Shown here: piece by piece, positions 1 to 8,100 of the stretch
Layout of the letters: each line of letters opens with the position of its first letter
How positions within the stretch are numbered: the stretch's first letter is position 1
Position numbers and translations under genes: made by a program
Notes under the pieces: generated by a model
Told to the model about the DNA's origin: nothing
The model's database searches: none
The model's input: only the letters and a program-made list of their open reading frames with translations
Source: Caryophanales bacterium UBA2253
GTDB taxonomy: Bacteria > Bacillota_I > Bacilli_A > ML615J-28 > CAG-698
Direction of reading: 5' to 3'
Length of the DNA: 21,877 nt
NCBI GenBank assembly: GCA_002347755.1
Contig: DDXT01000063.1
Coordinates: 7,388-29,264, forward strand

Positions 1-15
1 GTTGACTTTGTCAAC
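1..15. repeat. Short palindrome at the window edge
   Basis: A perfect 6-bp inverted repeat (GTTGAC at 1-6, GTCAAC at 10-15) encloses three bases. It lies 22 bases past the stop codon of the last gene of the operon. Read on the minus strand it could be the stem of a terminator whose T-run falls outside the window, or half of an operator for a gene beyond the edge. The window ends here, so neither reading can be decided. A related 9-base segment (GTCAACGCT at 10-18, GCCAACGCT at 30-38) recurs with a 20-base period. Confidence 0.4.
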
Positions 16-21
16 GCTCAG

Positions 22-51
22 AGATTTTAGCCAACGCTAAAATCTTTTTTT
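22..51 (+). terminator. Stem-loop with T-run, oriented to the plus strand
   Basis: A perfect 10-bp stem (22-31 with 36-45) closes a 4-base loop CAAC and is followed by Ts from 45 to 51. This is a rho-independent terminator pattern for plus-strand transcripts entering from the left, which implies a convergent gene outside the window. On the minus strand the hairpin is preceded by As and lacks a following T-run, so it may only partly stop the operon described here. The stop codon of the FAD oxidoreductase gene (TAG, 37-39) lies inside the right arm. Confidence 0.65.
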
Positions 52-1389
52 GATGTCTGCTTTCTTTATCAGTTGGCCCTGAGCTCGCAGAACCGACTGA
101 ACTTCGCGATAATCAACTTGTCGGGGAGAAGTCTTCTTTTGGGCCGCCAAAGCCGCCAAAACCCCCGCTGCTTCTCCCAAAGCCATGACTGACGGTGTGA
201 CTCTTAGCGATGCGCAGGCTTCATGAGTCGCGCTGACGCAGCGTCCGGTCACGATCAGATTTTCGGAATTCTTCGGAATCAAAATGCGCAAAGGTATTTC
301 ATAACCTTTATCGGCCTTTTGATCAAAAAACTTAAGTTCGGCGCCATTCGGAGAATGAATGTCGATCGGAAAACCTGACAGACAAATCGAATCTTCGAAT
401 TCCTTTTGGCTCAGAATGTCTTCGGCGGTCAGAACGTATTCTCCGATCACATGTCTGGTCTCGCGAATTCCGATCTGAACCGGTGTCCTCAGAATGTAAC
501 TGTTTTGAAAACCCGGAATGTACTTCTTAAAAAATTGGAAAGCTTTTTGAATCTGCTTCCGACCCGCGATTTCCGCTTTGGTCAGATCGCTGACATTGAT
601 CCCTGACCGCCCCGTCACCCGGGTCATGTTGATCCCAACTTGATGAGCCCGGATATCCTGAAACATCAGGACCCGATCCCGAATCAGATCAAAATCGCCG
701 TTGGCTTTGGCTTCTTCGACTTTTTTGAAAAAGCCGCTGACCGCCAGATATTGGAAATCATAGTCTTTGGCAATCACGCAATCATCCGCATTGGCTTTCA
801 AAAAATCCCGAAGTTGGTCGGTGTCAACGCCATCGACGGAAAACAGCATTGTCATCGGCTGGGCCTGATGATCTTCGGTTCTTCCAAACACCGTTTCGCA
901 TCCCATCAAATGACAGACGTCGCCGTCGCCGGTCGCATCCACGACCACATCGGCGTCAATGTCCAGAAAGCCGCTTTTGGTGGCCACGCGGACGCCTTTG
1001 ATGGTATTTTTATCTTTTCTTACTTCACACACAAAAGCATGCAGCAGCAGATCGATTCCTTCTTCGGAGACATAATCGAAAAACAGCTGTTTGACTCCTT
1101 CAATGTCGATCGGGGTGATCGAATCCGTGAATCCGATCGGATCGGCGATGTGACCGAAACTTTCACCGCGGTTCTTCAGCCGGGAAACGATCTCTTCGCC
1201 GATGCCTTTGATGATTTGCTTCCCGTCATTGTGAAAAGTCATCCAGGGGCTGACCAATGACAAAACGGTGCTTCCTCCGAGCAGACCGCTGGATTCCAAC
1301 AACAGCACTTTGGCTTGATTCCGGCGGGCGCTGATGGCCGCTGCCATTCCGCTGGGACCCGCCCCGCAGATGATCACATCATATTTCAT
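37..1389 (-). CDS. FAD-dependent oxidoreductase (FAD_oxidored family)
   Basis: This 450-residue protein is a probable cytosolic flavoenzyme. The N-terminus carries the dinucleotide-binding motif GAGPSG (residues 9-14) after a hydrophobic strand, with an acidic residue (Glu32) placed to bind the FAD ribose. A second FAD motif, DATGDGDV, lies near residues 151-158. The C-terminal stretch GRCVSATHEACASLRV followed by a GEAAG segment is typical of the PF12831 class of FAD oxidoreductases, often found in carbohydrate catabolic loci. There is no signal peptide. I chose ATG at 1389 because GAGG at 1396-1399 lies 6 bases upstream; a TTG at 1401 and an ATG at 1395 sit badly relative to that site. The gene overlaps the end of the DUF4127 gene by 11 bases, which suggests translational coupling. 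A redox step on a sugar or sugar acid is likely, but the substrate is unknown. Confidence 0.85.
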   Translation of the reverse strand: MKYDVIICGAGPSGMAAAISARRNQAKVLLLESSGLLGGSTVLSLVSPWMTFHNDGKQIIKGIGEEIVSRLKNRGESFGHIADPIGFTDSITPIDIEGVKQLFFDYVSEEGIDLLLHAFVCEVRKDKNTIKGVRVATKSGFLDIDADVVVDATGDGDVCHLMGCETVFGRTEDHQAQPMTMLFSVDGVDTDQLRDFLKANADDCVIAKDYDFQYLAVSGFFKKVEEAKANGDFDLIRDRVLMFQDIRAHQVGINMTRVTGRSGINVSDLTKAEIAGRKQIQKAFQFFKKYIPGFQNSYILRTPVQIGIRETRHVIGEYVLTAEDILSQKEFEDSICLSGFPIDIHSPNGAELKFFDQKADKGYEIPLRILIPKNSENLIVTGRCVSATHEACASLRVTPSVMALGEAAGVLAALAAQKKTSPRQVDYREVQSVLRAQGQLIKKADIKKRF

Positions 1390-2842
1390 ATTCATCCTCA
1401 ATTTCTATTTCAGCTTCAAAAGTTCTCTGCCAGGGAAGACTGATCTGATAATTATGCTTCCCAAGCCAGCCGCCGAGATGATCCATCAGCGTTTTGATCT
1501 CGCCCAATACCAAATCGTTTCCTATCCCAAGGTCATAGACATTATATCCCAGCTTCAGGTATTTCTCATTGACGATCCGCCGAACGGTATATTGGTAAAG
1601 GCAGTCATCCAAGAAACGTTCATCCCGAAATTTCGTGCTGGTGTTTCCCGGGTTGACCAAATGACAGGCGATCTCGCATAAAGCCGATCCCATGGCATTG
1701 GAAGCCGTATTCCAGGCGGAATACGTTTTTAATTTGGAGAATTCCAAATCCAAAAGCAGGTCCGGGGATCCGCCGTTGGGAAACAGCAAATCGACCAAAG
1801 CCACCGGTTTCTTGGAATAGAGAAAAGCATCGACCTTCCGGATGAACTCGTAATAACGTTTGTTTTTCACCGGGAGGATCGGTTCGGTGGTATTGGTATT
1901 GAGATTGATGTTGGGTTTCTCCGCGTACACAGACAAAATGAAGTCGGCCTCATCGGCGTTTTTGGTCTTGATGAACCCCATCGTATCCATCATGTTGGCC
2001 AAATTCTCCGAAAAGGGCTGATCCTCGAAAAGCATTACTTTGTTCAGAGCTTCAGCTTCGGGAAGATGAAGATGGATTTTGGGAGTGATCCCTTTTTCTT
2101 GCATCAGGATCTTGCCGAGCAAGACAACGCCGCCTTCATCGGTTCCGTTGTAAAACTTGACGTGGTTTTCCAGATTCTGTTCTTTGATCTGCTTTTGAAG
2201 GATCTCTTGTTCGATCTTCTGGATCCCGTAGGGCATGGCGTCTTCCTGAAGCAGGATCATGTAATCCAAAATCCGCTCGCTGACCAACCGAAGAAAATAC
2301 TTGTTCAGTTCGTGCTTGATTCTTCTGGCGTTCAAAAAGATCTCCACGATTGAATCCGGGATTTCTTTTTTAAGTTCTTCCAGGCGTTTTTCTTCTTCCG
2401 GTTCGTGAAAAAAATGAACCCGACCCGTCAAACGGGAAAACTCGTTCATTTTTCCCCAGTATATTTCCGTATCCGGCCCGTAAGCCGTGATGGTGGTTCG
2501 CATGATGGTATCAAAAAGATAAATGCGCAAATTCGGATACTGTCGTTTGTAGCGTGAAAGAACTTCCAGTTTATTCAGTGTTTGTTTCAAATCGATCTGA
2601 CCCAAACGCGCCTGAACCAAGCCGCCGCTGCATAACCCGTCAGCCGCGATGATGAGGTAATCGGTTCCCTCGATCTCCTTATCAAGCCACTTCAGTTCGT
2701 CTTCCGGATCGGCGCCCTGATGCAGGTTGCCGCATTTCTCCCGCGGATACATCGTCAGTCCAAATCCCGCCAATTGGGCCAGGTCCTTCATCCAAACCGT
2801 ATTGCACGGGCGGCTGTCCAATGGTATAACCGTTATTTTCAC
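1379..2842 (-). CDS. DUF4127 family protein
   Basis: This 487-residue protein has no signal peptide or membrane segment and should be cytosolic. It opens with PLDSRPCNT (residues 7-15), matching the PLDxRPxN signature I associate with DUF4127. Other conserved-looking blocks are AADGLCSGG (66-74), LQEDAMPYG (198-206), NGTDEGG (232-238), and AWNTASNAMG (376-385), which resembles the family's AGWNTAGNTLG block. The length is typical of the family. The biochemical function of the family is not known to me. The Asp/Arg-rich start and the GTDEGG block could form a metal or sugar-phosphate site, but that is inference. The start is GTG at 2842, overlapping the preceding TGA as GTGA, with only a weak upstream GAG. 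Its position between a TIM-barrel-like protein and an FAD oxidoreductase suggests a catabolic role. Confidence 0.8.
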   Translation of the reverse strand: MKITVIPLDSRPCNTVWMKDLAQLAGFGLTMYPREKCGNLHQGADPEDELKWLDKEIEGTDYLIIAADGLCSGGLVQARLGQIDLKQTLNKLEVLSRYKRQYPNLRIYLFDTIMRTTITAYGPDTEIYWGKMNEFSRLTGRVHFFHEPEEEKRLEELKKEIPDSIVEIFLNARRIKHELNKYFLRLVSERILDYMILLQEDAMPYGIQKIEQEILQKQIKEQNLENHVKFYNGTDEGGVVLLGKILMQEKGITPKIHLHLPEAEALNKVMLFEDQPFSENLANMMDTMGFIKTKNADEADFILSVYAEKPNINLNTNTTEPILPVKNKRYYEFIRKVDAFLYSKKPVALVDLLFPNGGSPDLLLDLEFSKLKTYSAWNTASNAMGSALCEIACHLVNPGNTSTKFRDERFLDDCLYQYTVRRIVNEKYLKLGYNVYDLGIGNDLVLGEIKTLMDHLGGWLGKHNYQISLPWQRTFEAEIEIEDEYEI

Positions 2843-3531
2843 AGTTTGTCGATCTCGCTTCGGAAGGCCTTCAAGGTTCGGCTGATGGTCTCGGGTTCCT
2901 TCCCCATGCTGATGGCTCCGACCATGACGGCCTTGATGCCGGTTTTATACAAAGCGGGAACATCCGAAGGAAGGATGACTTTTTGGGTCGGAACAATGGT
3001 TGGGGTTTTTGAGAAAGAGGCGATGTATTGATACTTGGCCAAATCCCGGACCGATAATCTTTCCCCGTAGTTCGGAGTAGCGATGACCGACAACTCTAAC
3101 ATGTCCGCGACGAAAGAATTGGCGATGTAACGCATTTCTTCAAACGAATATTCCGAATTGAAAGCGAAGAAATTGTTGATGTCATCGCGCATGACCAAAG
3201 ACGCTGGCGTATGATGGCCATGAAGCGAAACAAAGTCGAACCCCATTTTTACCAGATCATCCAAGACTCTTTCCGCGGCTGAGGTCTCTTCCCCGCCGAC
3301 GATGCCGACCGGAACCGGAGAATCTTTCAAAATTCGGGCGAATACTTCTTTATTATCTTCAAGCGAGCCAAAATGATTCTGGCTGGCTCGATGGAGAGCA
3401 ATGTTGATATGGACTTTGAGAGCGTCAGCTCCGGATTCCCATGCGATTTTCGCGAGTTCATAAGAGTTTTGGGGAAGGCTGGCGATCAAACACATTTTTT
3501 TGCTGTTCAGTTTATTAAGTAGTTTGTTCAT
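2839..3531 (-). CDS. Small TIM-barrel-like protein, function unknown
   Basis: This 230-residue cytosolic protein shows a regular alternation of short hydrophobic strands and helices typical of a (beta/alpha)8 barrel. Strand-like segments are CLIASLP (14-20), ALKVHINI (37-44), PVGIVGGEE (74-82), FVSLHGHHTP (100-109), LELSVIATPNYGER (145-158), TPTIVPTQKV (176-185) and AVMVGAISMGKE (201-212). Length and the Gly-rich late strand resemble sugar-phosphate barrels such as NanE epimerases or KDPG-type aldolases, but I cannot match the catalytic residues of either. His104, His106 and His107 on strand 4, Glu81-Glu82 on strand 3, and Lys39 are candidate active-site residues. ATG at 3531 overlaps the SGNH stop as ATGA, and a GAGGT site lies about 9 bases upstream. 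Its setting suggests a lyase, aldolase or epimerase acting on the imported sugar, which is inference only. Confidence 0.65.
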   Translation of the reverse strand: MNKLLNKLNSKKMCLIASLPQNSYELAKIAWESGADALKVHINIALHRASQNHFGSLEDNKEVFARILKDSPVPVGIVGGEETSAAERVLDDLVKMGFDFVSLHGHHTPASLVMRDDINNFFAFNSEYSFEEMRYIANSFVADMLELSVIATPNYGERLSVRDLAKYQYIASFSKTPTIVPTQKVILPSDVPALYKTGIKAVMVGAISMGKEPETISRTLKAFRSEIDKL

Positions 3532-4619
3532 TTTTCATTACCTCGGCTGTCATCTAAAATTCTTGTAATTGCACATTCCAGACCATCGGCGATCTTCATG
3601 AACCCCAAATCGTTGGGATGAATGCCGTCGACCGTAAATTCTGAGTAATCATCCCCAAGCAGGGCCGAACCGTCAATGAAATGAAGGTTGGCATCATTTT
3701 GATTTCGAAGTTTGGTTACCGTGTCGATTTGGAATTGGCGAATGCCTTGGCGGCGGATTCCCATTTCCTCATGAAGATCATCAAACAAATACTTTATCCT
3801 TGAAAGAACGGCGATCGGAACGAGCGGATGCGCTTCGCGGATCGTTTTGATGAATGGTTCCAGCGTCAGCGCCAACTTTCCGTTGGTCCCGCCGTTGGCT
3901 TCATAATCAAGGATGTACATTTTCACATTTTCGATTTTGGCCAAGATCCTGGCGATTTCGATTTCCCCGAACGCATTTCCCGAGAATCCGAAATTAAGAA
4001 ACTCGCTTTTCAAGCGGCGGCTCAGGATGTTGGTGAAAGACAACCCGGGACGGCTGGCACATCCGCCTTGGGTGATCGAAGTGCCGTAAATGACGATCCG
4101 GCCCGGATCAAGCGGTTCCGGCGCTTCCAAAACCGCGCCTTCTTCCAAACCGATCAGAACTTTTTCGATCCCTCCGTAAAGAGGAAAGTTGATGACGATC
4201 AGTTTCATCGAGGGTTCGTTTTCAAACAGCGTGAATTCATATTCGGTTTTGTCAAGTTCAAACCGGGCGGTATTGTAAAAAAGCAAATGATCGTAATCAT
4301 TTCCGGCGTAACAATCGAACCCTCCTTGGGCCACAGCCGTCATCCCCGACATCGACGGTTTTTCTTTCATTTGCGCCCGGATCAAAAGTTTTTTCGAATT
4401 GGTCCGGAAATGGGTCTGGCCCCCCGAGGTTTTCTCAGCCAGGCTGTTGATGATCGGGCAGGATCGGTTGATCTCGGAAACCGAAGCCAAAGGCAGCCGG
4501 CGGTATACTCCGTCCGTTTTTAGCCAATTGAATCCATATATTCGCATCGCCTCGCAAGTCCGCGGTTCGATCCAAACCATTTCGCCGGACGAACCGGTTT
4601 TATCATCATGGATGATCAC
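3528..4619 (-). CDS. SGNH/GDSL-type esterase with N-terminal accessory domain
   Basis: This 363-residue protein is probably a cytosolic carbohydrate esterase or deacylase. The C-terminal half carries the SGNH hydrolase blocks: YGTSITQGG with nucleophile Ser181, GFSGN (211-215) supplying Gly and Asn, LDYEANG (237-243) with Asn242, and DGIHPND with Asp331 and His334. All four catalytic positions appear intact. Residues 1-170 form a beta-rich N-terminal domain; the segment DGVYRRLP (36-43) resembles the GxDLY signature that precedes this SGNH class. No signal peptide is seen, so it likely acts after import. The start is GTG at 4619, overlapping the GntR stop as GTGA; a weak AAGG lies about 11 bases upstream. 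An ATG at codon 14 (4580) has no ribosome binding site. Removal of acetyl groups from an imported sugar is the likely role. Confidence 0.85.
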   Translation of the reverse strand: MIIHDDKTGSSGEMVWIEPRTCEAMRIYGFNWLKTDGVYRRLPLASVSEINRSCPIINSLAEKTSGGQTHFRTNSKKLLIRAQMKEKPSMSGMTAVAQGGFDCYAGNDYDHLLFYNTARFELDKTEYEFTLFENEPSMKLIVINFPLYGGIEKVLIGLEEGAVLEAPEPLDPGRIVIYGTSITQGGCASRPGLSFTNILSRRLKSEFLNFGFSGNAFGEIEIARILAKIENVKMYILDYEANGGTNGKLALTLEPFIKTIREAHPLVPIAVLSRIKYLFDDLHEEMGIRRQGIRQFQIDTVTKLRNQNDANLHFIDGSALLGDDYSEFTVDGIHPNDLGFMKIADGLECAITRILDDSRGNEK

Positions 4620-5341
4620 AGGCTGTCCCGCCTTGAAAAGTTATGTTTGAACCGGAAATGTTCAGCGTGAAAGTAGCAGCGCGTGTAAACGAAGGCTCGT
4701 CCGTTTTCCAGATAAGTGACGCTGCTCATGTACAAAGACGGCTCGCCTTCCTTCTGATGAAGAAGGTCAGCTACATTGGCGGCCAATCCGCGGGCTTCAA
4801 TGGCCCGAACGCAATTCCGGATCTTCCAATGCAATTCATCCTGAACGTAGTCGTAGAAAGAATCCCCGAATACTTCCGGAGCCAGATCGCCGTACATGGC
4901 AATCGGCAGATAAACTCTTTCGTAAGCCAGCGGGATGTTGTCAGCGTGATAAAGCCTTTCCGCGTAATAAATCGGATCTCCGATGCGGATCTGCAGCCGC
5001 ATGGCAATGATTTCATCAGCAGTGCGCTGTTCGAACTTCAGCACGGAAGTCGAGACGGGAACATCAATCCCTTTCATTTCGTTGGTAAAACTGAAGAACG
5101 GTTTTTCTTCGCGGTCCATTTCTTTCTTGTTGAAAGTGACGAAAGTTCCGCGTCCCTTGTGACGGTAAATGTAACCGTCGACCAACAAGTTGTTGATGGC
5201 TTGGCGGACAGTCATTCTCGTTACTTTGTATTGGCTGGCCAATTCGGTTTCGCTCGGAACCAGGTCCCCTTGTTTCAGTTTCCCTTCCAAGATGGCGACC
5301 CGAAGGTCTTTTTCGATGATTTGATAAATCGGGACAGTCAT
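4616..5341 (-). CDS. GntR-family transcriptional regulator, HutC/UTRA type
   Basis: This 241-residue protein is a DNA-binding regulator. Residues 1-70 form the winged helix-turn-helix of the GntR family, with the usual PSETELA (29-35), VTRMTVRQA (40-48) and the wing HKGRGTFV (61-68). Residues 85-235 fit the UTRA ligand domain, with YYAERLYHADNIPLAYE (125-141) and the closing YTRCYFHAEHFRF (219-231). HutC-type regulators with this layout commonly sense phosphorylated sugars or small acids and repress their own catabolic genes. The reading frame stays open 76 codons further upstream, but that extension is arginine-rich antisense-like sequence inside the GNAT gene. ATG at 5341 has AGGAGG at 5351-5356, 9 bases away, and forms an ATGA overlap with the GNAT stop. 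It probably controls this operon, perhaps through the palindrome at 21797-21833. Confidence 0.93.
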   Translation of the reverse strand: MTVPIYQIIEKDLRVAILEGKLKQGDLVPSETELASQYKVTRMTVRQAINNLLVDGYIYRHKGRGTFVTFNKKEMDREEKPFFSFTNEMKGIDVPVSTSVLKFEQRTADEIIAMRLQIRIGDPIYYAERLYHADNIPLAYERVYLPIAMYGDLAPEVFGDSFYDYVQDELHWKIRNCVRAIEARGLAANVADLLHQKEGEPSLYMSSVTYLENGRAFVYTRCYFHAEHFRFKHNFSRRDSL

Positions 5342-6276
5342 ATGCCCATTCCTCCTGCTTGCAATTGAAGCTCGTATAAAACAAATTCGTCGGATATTTC
5401 CTCGAATCCGCATTTTTTGTAAAAATCGATTAATCCGGTCCAATCGACGATGACGTCGGAACAACCCATTTCGAAAAGTTCTCCAACCGCGTAACGGACC
5501 ATGAATTCTCCCAAACCGCGTCCCCGATGCTCGGAAATGATTCCCAGGGGGCCGATGCCGCCCAGGCAACGGTAACGCGGGTATAAGTTGGTACTGTTGG
5601 CCAATTTCCGAAAATCGGGATGGCTGATCCGAACAAATCCGATGATCTTCCCGTTTTCGAAAAGACCGACGAATTCTTTCGGTTCCGCGTCTTTCACATC
5701 GTCAAACCAGCGGGAAGAAAAATTCGATTTGATCATAAGTAAGACTACTTGCTTTTCTTCCGGCGTTTCCAAACGTTTGCAAATTTGGTTCTTAACCGAT
5801 AGGATTGGTTTCGCATCGCAGCGAAGATTGAAACACCGGTAAAGATGAGCATAACCCCGGTTCAAAAAGAACTGGTGCGTTTTTTGGTTGTTGGAAACGA
5901 ATACTCCCGAAAAGAGACAATCCGGATCCCCTCCGATCGTCAATTTGGTTTTATGGTCGCGAAGACATATTCTTTCCGCCGTTTTCAACAGTTCCGTCCC
6001 CAAACCCCGGTTTCGATCGTCCGGGTTCACGTATATGAAGGATACGAAAGCCGATCCTTGGTACTTCGGGTCATTTCCCCGATAGTATTTGAGAACCAGC
6101 GTCCGGATAAGCCGGGATCCTTCATAATCCGAGAATGCGGCTTCGGCCACGGTGGCCGGCGAATCAATGAATTTTTCTTTGATCAGCCGAAACGACAGCG
6201 GATAAATATCTCCGAATTCCCGGTTCCAAAGCATAATAAGGTTGTTTCCGGATTCCTCCAGGTTCTTTCTTTCCAT
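5338..6276 (-). CDS. Tandem GNAT acetyltransferase
   Basis: This 312-residue cytosolic protein contains two GNAT folds. The first (about residues 10-155) has the acetyl-CoA motif DDRNRGLGTELL (86-97) and a typical C-terminal NQKTHQFFLNRGY (130-142). The second (about 165-305) has a strand GKIIGFVRI (209-217), the acetyl-CoA motif EHRGRGLGEFMV (249-260) and FYKKCGFEE (285-293). Both pyrophosphate-binding Arg/Gly loops look intact, so both halves may bind acetyl-CoA, although in many tandem GNATs only one is active. The acceptor substrate is unknown; an amino sugar is plausible given the neighbours. ATG at 6276 follows the Ig lipoprotein stop by 18 bases with an AGGCGG-like site about 9 bases upstream. 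Its own stop overlaps the GntR start (ATGA). Confidence 0.85.
   Translation of the reverse strand: MERKNLEESGNNLIMLWNREFGDIYPLSFRLIKEKFIDSPATVAEAAFSDYEGSRLIRTLVLKYYRGNDPKYQGSAFVSFIYVNPDDRNRGLGTELLKTAERICLRDHKTKLTIGGDPDCLFSGVFVSNNQKTHQFFLNRGYAHLYRCFNLRCDAKPILSVKNQICKRLETPEEKQVVLLMIKSNFSSRWFDDVKDAEPKEFVGLFENGKIIGFVRISHPDFRKLANSTNLYPRYRCLGGIGPLGIISEHRGRGLGEFMVRYAVGELFEMGCSDVIVDWTGLIDFYKKCGFEEISDEFVLYELQLQAGGMGI
5351..5356 (-). promoter_or_regulatory. Ribosome binding site of the GntR gene
   Basis: A perfect AGGAGG (minus strand) lies 9 bases before ATG 5341 and inside the end of the GNAT gene. It decides the GntR start against the much longer open frame that continues upstream to 5569. Confidence 0.85.
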
Positions 6277-6294
6277 GGTTTTGCCGCCTGGTTC

Positions 6295-8100
6295 CTAGAA
6301 TTCTTCTTTTTTCTTGGCGATGACCGCAACCAGATTATACAGTTTTCCGGTACCGTTGCTCGGCGAAATGGTAACCACTTCTCCGCCGAGACTCGGATCG
6401 ACCTGGTCGTAAGAAATGGCAAAAGCATTGGTAAAGTCGCCGTTGACATTGCTTCCGAGCGGGCAGGTCATCGAAGCGCTGCGAGCCGAAGTCATCGGCA
6501 CTTTGTAAAGCACTCCGTCAATCTTTCGATACAGATAGACTTCGTGCCAAACCGCATGATCAACGACCGCATTGGTATTGAGGGTTGGCTTTCCTTCGTT
6601 GGAAACCTGATCGATGGCGTTGACGCGTTTAAATTCGGCCTTTATGGCTCCCATTCCTCCGGAAGGAAACAATTCGGTCGTAAAGACTCGATTGAAATCC
6701 TCCCCGAGATTATACGCTAGGCGGGCATTGGCGTATTTAACGTGGGTGGTCGGTTCCAATAATTCGATGCGCATTTGCATATACCCCGATTTGGGACTGA
6801 AGACGCTCATGCGGATCTTATCGCCCGGAAAATAATAATATTGAAAGTCGGAAACATCGGCGTTTCGATAGATGTTGTCCGTGCTGGTGATGTAGCGCCA
6901 GAAAGGCCGGAAACAGATCCCGCTTCGGGTATAAGCGGTCGAGATGCTGTCCGGATAACCGATCGCCCAAGTCAGGCCGACGTCGCTTTCATAGTTGGCA
7001 TGCCCGCCCATGTAAAGCGAAGCATTGTCAAGATAATAGCTCATTTTCCCGTCATCATAACGCAAAGGGTCGGGAATGAAGTCGGGAATGGTTACAACGG
7101 CTTCAATCCCCAGCCAGTAGTCTTTGCTTGAAACGACTTTTCGGTAAACCGCTCCCGCGAAACAGGAGGGCGTGGACGGATCGGCCGATTCGCCAATGAT
7201 GGGGTCATTCCATACCGAAACCGTGTGCCACCAGTTGACGGGAAGCGACGCCAGATCGGCCAGAACGACGAAATCAATGGTTTCGGTTCGGGTGGCCACT
7301 CCGTAAGCGAGCGTCACCGTCATCTTCACCGCAACATCGCGGTCAGTTTGGTGGACGGTCCCGTTGCTTTCCAAAACGCTTTCGTTATCGGAACTCCAAA
7401 CCGCCGAAACGGTTTTTCCGTCTTGAACATAGGATGACGGGAAGATCACGTTTTCGCTAAGATTGTAACTGGAAAATCGGACTTGGGCGGAAAAGGTTGC
7501 ATAAAGAAGAAGAAAATCTTCGTTTCCTTTGACGATGACATCAAAATGTTTGGTCAGGGTTAAGTCTCCGGAAGTCAGGGTCAGGATCAAAGTCGCGCTT
7601 TGGTCGGAGACGGTGACGTGAATCTTGCCATCTGCGCCGATGATCCCGGAAGCGGTGGTCTGCCAGACGGCTTCGGCCGTGATTCCGTTTAAAGTGTAGG
7701 AAGTTTTGAGATCGAGATCATTCGTCACTTCTTCCGGAATGACGATGGAATCCATGATTGATTGCAAACGGCTCACCCGTCCTTTCACGGTAACGGAAAA
7801 TTGTTTGGTGATGAACTCATCGCCGATCGAAAGACGAAGGATGAGCGTTGCGCTGCAGTCGTCATCCGCGATGGTAATCATTCCGTCTTCGGTAATGACG
7901 GCCGGGTTGGTCGTTTGCCATTCCGCCGCGGCCGTAACCGTCCCCAAAGAATAGGAAGACCGCAGGTCGAGATCTTCAGCCGCTTCTTTCGGAATGACCA
8001 CTTCATCCATGATGGATTGGAGTTCCTCCGTATGCGTCGGTCCGCACGCCGAAAGCAGGGCGATTAGAAAAACCAAGATTAGAATGTTTCCTTTTTTCAT
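6295..8100 (-). CDS. Surface lipoprotein with bacterial Ig-like repeats
   Basis: This 601-residue protein has a lipoprotein signal peptide with lipobox LSAC (Cys19), so it should be anchored on the outer face of the membrane. Three Ig-like repeats follow: residues 27-107, 112-192, and a more divergent one at about 207-280. Repeats 1 and 2 are clearly homologous (LQSIMD, IP, DLDL, SYxL, WQTT, DGxI, SATLIL) and offset by exactly 85 residues. They resemble the short atrophied Ig domains of Bacillota and Mollicutes surface proteins. The C-terminal 320 residues are rich in Trp and Tyr (for example NWWHTVSVW at 289-297) and probably form a beta-sandwich. I do not recognise that domain; glycan binding is a guess. 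ATG at 8100 has an AAGGA-type ribosome site about 10 bases upstream. It is the first gene after the 78-base gap. Confidence 0.8.
   Translation of the reverse strand: MKKGNILILVFLIALLSACGPTHTEELQSIMDEVVIPKEAAEDLDLRSSYSLGTVTAAAEWQTTNPAVITEDGMITIADDDCSATLILRLSIGDEFITKQFSVTVKGRVSRLQSIMDSIVIPEEVTNDLDLKTSYTLNGITAEAVWQTTASGIIGADGKIHVTVSDQSATLILTLTSGDLTLTKHFDVIVKGNEDFLLLYATFSAQVRFSSYNLSENVIFPSSYVQDGKTVSAVWSSDNESVLESNGTVHQTDRDVAVKMTVTLAYGVATRTETIDFVVLADLASLPVNWWHTVSVWNDPIIGESADPSTPSCFAGAVYRKVVSSKDYWLGIEAVVTIPDFIPDPLRYDDGKMSYYLDNASLYMGGHANYESDVGLTWAIGYPDSISTAYTRSGICFRPFWRYITSTDNIYRNADVSDFQYYYFPGDKIRMSVFSPKSGYMQMRIELLEPTTHVKYANARLAYNLGEDFNRVFTTELFPSGGMGAIKAEFKRVNAIDQVSNEGKPTLNTNAVVDHAVWHEVYLYRKIDGVLYKVPMTSARSASMTCPLGSNVNGDFTNAFAISYDQVDPSLGGEVVTISPSNGTGKLYNLVAVIAKKKEEF
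7525..8022 (-). repeat. Two tandem Ig-like domain repeats within the lipoprotein
   Basis: The coding segments 7780-8022 and 7525-7767 encode two homologous Ig-like domains of 81 residues each, offset by 255 bases. They share landmarks LQSIMD, IP, DLDL, SYxL, WQTT and SATLIL. This looks like an in-frame domain duplication that has since diverged. Confidence 0.75.

Noticed and set aside
5342..5569. A 76-codon upstream extension of the GntR frame
   Set aside because: The added sequence is Arg-rich, lies fully inside the GNAT gene, and the strong AGGAGG at 5351-5356 supports the internal ATG.
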